DNA from: Corella eumyota
Lineage: Eukaryota > Chordata > Ascidiacea > Phlebobranchia > Corellidae
Direction: 5' to 3'
Assembly (NCBI GenBank): GCA_963082875.1
Contig: OY720097.1
Coordinates: 21,398,501-21,462,500, forward strand
DNA length: 64,000 bases
Part shown: positions 58,701 to 64,000 of the stretch, piece by piece
Layout of the letters: each line of letters opens with the position of its first letter
Numbering within the stretch: position 1 is the stretch's first letter
The notes under the pieces: model-generated
The model's input: the letters and a program-made list of their open reading frames with translations, nothing else
Databases searched by the model: none
What the model was told of the DNA's origin: nothing
Translations under genes and position numbers: made by a program

Positions 58701-61700
58701 AAATAGCGTGTTTTGATGGATAAAAGATGTATAAGCAAAACTGAAAGCTTTAAGACCCTTAATAGCTAGATTTAACTGTTGAACAAGTTAAAAAGTCGTT
58801 TTTATTCGTAAGTATCGGTATAACTTTAGTTTAATACTGAGCTCCATTAGTTGGTATTTTGTCATTAACCACAAAAAATGTTTTTGGCCATTGTGACGCA
58901 ACAGTTACTATTGTTCGACATTTCAGGGTGATGTTATAATTTCTACCGTTTATTTTAGTATTAAACTATGTTAACGATATTGTTAATATAACTTTAATCT
59001 ATAACGATTTTTTTAGAGTTTTTAAAATTGGTACAAAAAAGGAATAAGTACCTGTAAATATATAGATTGTTGAATTTTTGGATACAAGTAAATTGTTAAG
59101 GTTTCTATTAAAGGTAGGTCTTTATTTTGAATAGTTTTAAACAGGGTAAAAATTATATCGCGCCAATGTGTTTAATTTCACACTGTTTCACTTCAAACTG
59201 CGATATTTGCTTATTTTAAACAACACGAACCGATGTCAATATTTACTAACCAGCCCAAATTGTTGTTTTTTCTCATTTTAAATAATTTGCAAAATCGTTG
59301 AATGAGTCAATTATGACGCCATAGTTTATAGACGGTTGGGTATTGTTTTAATGAAATAGTCATTGTGCTAACGGTAGCTAGGCCTAATTTTTTTGTAATT
59401 TTGCAAGTTTTTGAGGTATAAATGGCGCGTAACCTAATTCGTAGTACTTCCAAACGGTAAGTTCAACTTTGTTTTGTTAAAAAAGATTAAGTAGTACAAG
59501 CATTGTAAGTAATGCAACTTTAAAGTTTAAAAACTGTTTGGTTATAGCATTACAAAAGCAGCCCTATTATCATAATTGTTCATTATTTTGTTAATTACGT
59601 TCTGTAATTAGTAATTTAGCGTCTAACACTTAGTTCAGCTTAATTATATAATACTACAAGGAAATGTAAAAGTAATTTATATTCTGTTAAAATGTTATTT
59701 TTTTTAATTAAAAAAACCTTTAGTTTTAAAATGTAGATGGATTTATTTTAGTGTATGATAATAGTATTTTAAAATTCGGGAATTGCATTTTTAATGTATT
59801 GTTTTGTATATATCTTTATCCTCGATGTGGGAAGGTCGAATGTGCAACCTAAACATAGAGTAACATCAGTTACCCAGTCTCAAGTTACCATTAGCAGTTT
59901 TTATATAGATTATAATTGCCCGATAATTGAGCTGCTGATTAGGTGCTGGCTCAGCAGGAGTTCATACCGTTTATAGCGCCTTACCCAAGGGTGTACAGCA
60001 TTTATAGTCAGTTATAAATTCGTGTTCTTTGTACAAATGCAGACATTTTTTTGACCAGTTTTACTAAGTTTAAATTTTTATTCATTTTGGTTGCGTTTTC
60101 GTTTAGTTGTTTATATTTAGATTTTTATAAATTTAACCGAAATCGGGTCAATTTAGTCACGAAGTATATTGTCTATTACGTAATAATGTTGTTTGTTTAC
60201 TACAAAATCGCATACATCTTTTTAATGTAACATTTTTTTCGAGGATGTTTATCATTAATTCAATTTTTTTCAACTGAATTTAATTTTTTTTTCTAGTTTT
60301 GAAAGTGCATTAGTTGCTGGTGTTCCAGTTCGACTTAGAAAGGTAATAAAACATTTAAATATTTAAAAGAATTAAAAAATACTAAAAAATAAAGCAGTTC
60401 TAAATTTTAAAGTTTTTAAACTAGTTTTATTGTTCAAATATTTAGAGATAATAACTTAGCTATATACATGGCATTGTGTACTACATAAGAATAGTATTTA
60501 CAGTTTCTAACTTTATTTTGTTCCTATTATTCTATTGTTGTGAGCCTAATTATGTCTACAAAATTATCTTGAATATTTTATAAACTTTTAAATAATTTAT
60601 TTGTAGAGTTTAACAAGGTTAACAAGCACAAGCAGTAGTAAGGTTTGTTATTTTTTAATTATTGAATAATAAACTTTATGATAATATTTATATAGCTTTT
60701 TTTTGTATGTATCTTTATCCTCGATGTGGGAAAGTCGAATGTGCGACTTAAACATAGAGTAATATCAGTTACTTCGACCCAGTCTCGAGTTGCCTGTTTG
60801 GGATATTATAAATTATAATTAAGTGCTGACTCAGCAGAAGTTCATACCGTTTATAGCGCCTTACTCAAGGGCGCTACAGCATGAGATCAGTGGGGATTGA
60901 ACCCTCGACCTCATGTGTGGTGTAGCAAGTGTTCCTACCACTACACCACGCTGCCGGTATATCTTTGTATATAGTTTAATAGTCACTTTTTTGCACTTTG
61001 TTTAAGTAAAATATGACTTTTTTTATTTTTTAAATTTAAAGTAATTGTTTGTGAAAACCTTCATAATAATTATTTGCTATTCTTGTGTAATTTTTTTAAT
61101 TTTATAAAAATCTAATTATGGTTCGAAATCTTAGATTTCGAAACATATTGTTATTGTCATTATATTTATTATTGTTTTTATTCTTATTTGACAAATTTTG
61201 AAAGACGATAACTTTTGTTCTTTAAAAGTAAAAGTTCTAAATTTTTAGTATGTTTGTTATTATCCCAACGAATCGCAAACCTCCTATTTACGACATTTAA
61301 ATGTCACTAATTACTAATTAATATATTTTATTATTAAAATTTAAAGATTAAATTTTCTGAAATTTTAATATATTGTTGGTATTATTATTTTGTATGTTGC
61401 TATTTAAAATGAAGATTTAACTCTAGCTAAATATCATTTAATCATTATTTTAGTTTTTTTATAAAATAACGAATCAGTGTGAGTTTAACGCTTGAATAAT
61501 TTAATAGCGTTCTGGTCGCCGTCAAAAATCGTCCTTTTCGCTGTCCATTAAAGTAAAATATATTGGTTGAAAATTTAAGTAAAATGTTAAAGTATAAGTA
61601 GAAAATGTGTAAAATTTTTTTTTTAATTGTTTTGTTATTATTATATTTTAATACTCGTTTGATTACCAAAAATTAAGAACGGTATTTTGCTTTTAAATTT

Positions 61701-64000
61701 AGTTTACTTTTATATTACAATATCAATGAATGCGTGTTCGTTTGTTAAAATTAGGTTTAAATTTAAAAAAGTTAATATTTAAATTCATAATTTATTTAAT
61801 AAACCTACTAAATAAATTATATTTATAAAAAAGAATCAAACGATTTCGAACCATATTTTATTTATCAAATAAATCTAGTTTAAAATTTGTTTTCCTTATT
61901 TAAAAATAAAAAATTATTTTTTTTAGTTATCTCCTGATAAATCACCAATCCATGCATTATCAGGTTAGTTGTAGCTTATAATCAACTTTATTTCGTTTTA
62001 TGATTGCTGCTTACAGGTTGCATTTATTTGCAAACTTTCACTTACGCTGCAAAATTTTAACAAGTTGTATACTTAACATACTGCACCTATTTACTTTATG
62101 CTTTTACCTGTTTTAGGATGGTTTAATCGACCTTTATTATACAACAAAAGCCTGTATTTTTATTCAGTTATAATGAGCTGTGCTTTGAAAATAATTTTAA
62201 CATTTATAAACGATGATTTTAGATTTAGGTTAAAGTGATTTTGAATAAATACACGAATTATTTTTTAGAAAAAAATGCTATAACCGACTCTTATAATATA
62301 ACCAGTAGCTTGTGAATTTATTGTATTTTAATATAACGTGCTTCAAAACCAATTATAATAATTTTAAAACAAGTTAAAATGGATTTTTAACAAATGTGCT
62401 AATTTTTTGGGGGATAAAATTAGATTTTTTTTTGGATTTAATAATTTCTTTTATTCTAAATTTTTTTTGTTTTTATTTATTTTTTTTAAATTGAATTAAA
62501 TTAATTTTTAGCTGAAATGAAATCTCAACGTCGAATTTCTTGCCGTGATTTGGGTCAATGCGACTGCAAGGGTTGGCTATGGAAGAAAAAGAACTCCACC
62601 ACGTCGTCTAGCGGTGGCCCACTTTCGAACAAATGGTCGAAACGCTATGTCGTTATTAAGGGAGGCTCGCTGTATTGTTACCGTAGCAACGCTGATGACG
62701 ACAGCAGAAGGGCGGAGTCGTTTATTAGTTTGCCAGGTTACCAGGTAAAGTGACGTCATAATCAAAACTTAATCACAAATTCATTAAAAAATAACGTTTT
62801 TTTGTTTTAAAATTTTTTTTAGAAATTGTTTTTGAAAATGTGAATTGAATGACGTCATAAAATGTAGTAATTATGATTTTATTGTTACGTAGGTTGCCCC
62901 CGCGCCCGAGTGTAAAAGGAAAATGGCGTTCCGGATCTCGCATTCGAAGCGGAAGACATTTTACTTCGCAGCAGAGAGGCAAGCTGATATGAGTAAATGG
63001 ATGAATAAGATGGGATTGGCTTCGATCGAATATTATGAATCGGAAGAAAAGAAAAAAGAAAAAGGTGGATTTTTTATATTTATTATATTTTAGGTAGTTT
63101 TAAAAGTGACGCCTGGTGTTTAAAACAAAAACCGGCAGTGTGGTGTAGTGGTAAGAAAACTTGTTACACCACACATGAGGTCGTGGGTTCAATCCCCACT
63201 GCTTTTATGCTGTAGAGCCCGTAAGTAAGGCGCTATAAACGGTATGAACTCCTGCTAAGCCAGCACTTAATCAGCAGTATAATTATCGGGCAATTAAAAT
63301 CTACAATATCTCAAACTGGCAAAGGCAACTCGAGACTGGATCGGAGTGACTGTTGTTACATTGTGCGCATTCGATCTTCCCACATTGAGAATAAAGATAT
63401 ATACACAAAAATGTGTATACTAGTCGTGGTAGCAGATTCTAAATCTAAAGTTTTTAAATTCAAGCCGCACCAATGCCACATCATTCACCCTTGAACACAG
63501 CGTTTACAGATAGCTTAAACACGTCAGAACAACAAACCCTTTTCCCAATAAGAATATATAAAACCTGTTACCCTAAGTAATTTGAGAAAAATTTACTTAA
63601 AAAATACGCTATAATTTAACAGCATTAGTAAATAATGGTCATTTTTATTACTAATATGTTAAAGTGAAAAGTTTTTTACATTTTTTTGAAAGCTTGTGTT
63701 GTGGGGACGTATTTGTGCTATCGGTAAATGCCAAGTTTAAGGGTAAATAGTGTGGCATTGGTGCGGTTCGAACCCGAAACCTTTTGGCCTGCAATACAAT
63801 GCCATGACTGGTTAAACACGCCACCAAACGATAACGTTTACTTCTTGATTAAATTTTGTTTAATTTAACAGAAACCCACCCAAGTGGAACTAATTATTAC
63901 AGCGAGGCGAGCGACGACGAAGATTTATCCTCAATCAGTGGGGATTCCCCCTACAAACAATCGTCCGATGACGTTTTCGATAAACACTCGCCCCGTCCCG
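43712..64000 (+). CDS. CNKSR2: Connector enhancer of KSR (CNK), 3' end outside the window
   Basis: 24 exons: 43712-43769, 47762-47925, 48607-48824, 49381-49468, 49588-49658, 50213-50429, 50679-50824, 51349-51492, 51818-51933, 52461-52629, 52825-52962, 53966-54106, 54542-54703, 55002-55361, 55527-55768, 56159-56352, 56567-56672, 56929-57025, 60297-60342, 60607-60642, 61927-61963, 62512-62744, 62893-63064, 63872 onward. All junctions keep phase; at least 1161 codons. Domains: SAM (ISRWNNDQVIQWFQG, GHQELILDSVRLL), CRIC (exons 3-5), PDZ (GLGLFIKATFEGHHVVTG, ISPGDEVIAVNGKAV), a long Ser/Pro/Asn-rich linker with SH3-ligand-like RPIPKPRQ, then RRISCRDLGQCDCKGWLWKK leading into a PH domain (TFYFAAERQADMSKWM). 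CNK is a membrane-linked scaffold for Ras-Raf-MAPK and Rho/Arf signalling. Closest to vertebrate CNKSR2, but it is probably the single ancestral gene. Very short exons 19-21 are good candidates for alternative splicing. It continues past the right edge. Confidence 0.95.
44450..44548 (-). mobile_element. SINE tail fragment
   Basis: TTTTGTGTATATCTTTATCC, CGCGACTTAAACATAGAGTA and CAGTCTTGAGTTGC, then it stops. A 5'-truncated copy in CNK intron 1. Confidence 0.8.
45120..45477. repeat. Exact 179-base tandem duplication
   Basis: The unit starting AATAAATGCTTAAAAAAAAT and ending GTCAGATTTC occurs twice back to back (45120-45298, 45299-45477), with no difference found by eye apart from the final base. 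It lies in CNK intron 1. Confidence 0.9.
45478..47424. other. AT-rich part of CNK intron 1
   Basis: No exon or known repeat is seen. One TGACGTCA palindrome is at 46604-46611. Confidence 0.5.
47431..47679 (-). mobile_element. SINE, minus orientation
   Basis: ACATAGAGTAACGTTTGTTA, GCGCTACAGCATGAGAGCAG, GTGGGAATCAAAC and CACCATGCTGC. CNK intron 1, shortly before exon 2. Confidence 0.88.
48052..48309 (-). mobile_element. Young-looking SINE, minus orientation
   Basis: TTTGTATATATCTTTATCCT, CGATGTGGGAAAGTCGAATG, GGGCGCTACAGCATGAGATC, GGGGATTGAACCC. It differs little from the consensus built from the other copies, apart from a small deletion near the head. CNK intron 2. Confidence 0.92.
48320..48470 (-). 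repeat. Interspersed repeat, family C, minus orientation
   Basis: TGTCAATTTATAGGCCTACA, TTATCACAGGCAAACACTAG, GAGAGTTGCAACC, CATGGGGTGGGCCATCAACT. CNK intron 2, right beside the SINE. Confidence 0.78.
49018..49330. repeat. T-rich minisatellite in CNK intron 3
   Basis: More than ten loose repeats of a unit like GAGTTAAGTTTTTTTT, with larger units (GAGTTATATAAG included) repeated at about 49080 and 49145. It directly precedes exon 4. Confidence 0.85.
49790..49985 (+). repeat. Interspersed repeat, family C
   Basis: CAGCCTATGGTTGGTATTTT, ATGGTCGCAACTCTCAACTA, ACCACAAACTGCAG, CCACTAAGCTTTATAATATA. A worn partial copy follows at about 50060-50145 (TGACAGTTTTATTTATTTTG). CNK intron 5. Confidence 0.8.
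50890..51130 (-). mobile_element. SINE, minus orientation
   Basis: ATCCTCGATGTTGAAAG, AGGGCGCTACAGTATGAGAG, GAGATCGAACCCAGGACCTC; the outer head is lost. CNK intron 7. Confidence 0.85.
52171..52416 (+). mobile_element. SINE
   Basis: CTAGCAGCGTGGTGTAGTGG head, GGTTCAATCCCC B box, ends GTTTAGGTCGCGCATTTT without the last tail part. CNK intron 9. Confidence 0.92.
52963..53965. other. CNK intron 11, no repeat recognised
   Basis: About one kilobase of AT-rich DNA with no SINE, no family C core and no extra exon that I could support. Confidence 0.5.
54220..54405 (+). repeat. Interspersed repeat, family C
   Basis: TTGTTAGCCTGCCCTACAGT, CAACTAATATAAG, CACATCACAAATTGCAG, AAGCTTTATTATATATAGAT. CNK intron 12. 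Confidence 0.78.
55868..56065 (+). repeat. Interspersed repeat, family C
   Basis: AACTAGTCAATAGC, ATGGTCGCAACTCTTAACTA, GCACCACAAACAGCAG then a T-run, CACTATAAATTGGACAC. CNK intron 15. Confidence 0.78.
57026..58563. other. First half of CNK intron 18
   Basis: AT-rich; no exon in phase and no SINE. The stretch 58240-58380 is less AT-rich (CACGAGTATACGCCCCAGG) and could be regulatory, given the candidate start exon further on. Confidence 0.45.
58564..58947. mobile_element. MITE with identical 60-base terminal inverted repeats
   Basis: 58564-58623 and 58888-58947 are exact reverse complements over 60 bases (ends GGTAGAAATTATAACATCAC ... GTGATGTTATAATTTCTACC). The interior of about 264 bases has no coding frame. 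Flanks share GTTTATTTT: it begins 15 bases before the left end and directly at the right end, so the target duplication is unclear. No transposase, so non-autonomous; superfamily unknown. Confidence 0.9.
59422..59456 (+). CDS. Candidate alternative first exon of CNK
   Basis: ATG GCG CGT AAC begins MARNLIRSTSK and runs into a strong donor AAACG|GTAAGT. Its end phase (two bases over) equals that of CNK exon 18, so it joins exon 19 in frame as R-FESALVAGVPVRLRK. Read as an internal exon it would hit a stop, so it can only be a first exon. It would give a short CNK form starting before the PH domain and lacking SAM, CRIC and PDZ. Confidence 0.45.
59802..60003 (-). mobile_element. SINE lacking its head, minus orientation
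   Basis: TTTGTATATATCTTTATCCT, CGATGTGGGAAGGTCGAATG, AGCAGGAGTTCATACCG, ending at GTGTACAGCAT. CNK intron 18. Confidence 0.88.
60698..60958 (-). mobile_element. Young-looking SINE, minus orientation
   Basis: TTTGTATGTATCTTTATCCT, TAAACATAGAGTAATATCAG, GGGCGCTACAGCATGAGATC, GGGGATTGAACCCTCGACCT, CACCACGCTGCCGG. Close to consensus except for a short deletion. CNK intron 20. Confidence 0.93.
60959..61926. other. Rest of CNK intron 20
   Basis: AT-rich with no further exon. GGTTCGAAATCTTAGATTTC at about 61119 and its reverse words at 61130-61140 and 61843-61855 make small inverted repeats. Confidence 0.45.
63131..63410 (+). mobile_element. Full-length SINE
   Basis: Head ACCGGCAGTGTGGTGTAGTG, B box GGGTTCAATCCCC, tail TTGAGAATAAAGATATATAC. 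CNK intron 23. Confidence 0.93.
63420..63830. mobile_element. Two family B repeats in opposite directions
   Basis: 63420-63540 (plus): CAAGCCGCACCAATGCCACA, CAGCGTTTACAGATAGCTTA, AACACGTCAGAACAAC. 63700-63830 (minus): TGTGCTATCGGTAAATGCCA, GGTGCGGTTCGAACCCGAAA, GACTGGTTAAACACGCCACC. The minus copy shows both A-box-like and B-box-like parts, supporting a second tRNA-derived SINE family. Confidence 0.7.

Noticed and set aside
61445-61669. 74-codon minus-strand frame in CNK intron 20
   Set aside because: Low-complexity AT reading with no homology that I recognise.
62545-62765. Alternative frames over the CNK PH-domain exon
   Set aside because: Only the frame with ISCRDLG and GWLWKK matches CNK and keeps phase with neighbours.

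Overview
The window looks like nuclear DNA of a solitary ascidian close to Ciona. This is inferred from the very AT-rich base composition, short-exon genes with compact introns, single ancestral-type copies of gene families that are duplicated in vertebrates (ASPP, CNK), and about thirty copies of a roughly 285-bp tRNA-derived SINE that resembles the composite SINE described from Ciona intestinalis (Cics-1). The species is not proven by the sequence alone.

Layout: 1-5.9 kb is mostly repeats, with only weak candidate exons on the minus strand. 5.9-8.5 kb is a decayed intronless copy of a nucleotidyltransferase-like plus TPR protein. 8.8-11.8 kb is ZCCHC9 (four CCHC zinc knuckles, plus strand), with a hAT-like MITE sitting exactly on its first splice donor. 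12.3-21 kb is a tandem cluster of three small secreted saposin-like genes that share promoter blocks, exon phases, a splice donor right at the stop codon and a common poly(A) region; the third copy has an in-frame stop. 21.5-22.2 kb (minus) is a single-exon CRPPA/ISPD-type cytidylyltransferase, divergent from the ASPP gene (PPP1R13B/TP53BP2 family) at 23.2-28.9 kb. 30.1-36.1 kb is the PTB adaptor LDLRAP1 (ARH). 37.5-40.3 kb (minus) is a secreted WAP-domain, Thr-rich, Cys-rich protein. 43.7 kb to the window end is CNK (CNKSR2-like: SAM, CRIC, PDZ, proline-rich, PH), 24 exons seen and cut by the edge.

The genes do not form one pathway. ASPP, LDLRAP1 and CNK are cytoplasmic adaptors, CRPPA serves dystroglycan glycosylation, ZCCHC9 is a nucleic-acid binder, and the saposin-like and WAP proteins are secreted and plausibly defensive. 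Gene models were built by hand from splice sites and reading phase; all multi-exon models given here keep phase across every junction, apart from a stop in saposin copy 3. The most novel-looking items are the saposin-like cluster with its conserved promoter architecture, the MITE whose target-site duplication is the ZCCHC9 splice donor, a MITE with identical 60-bp inverted ends in CNK, an internal CNK start exon, and a strong excess of the palindrome TGACGTCA.
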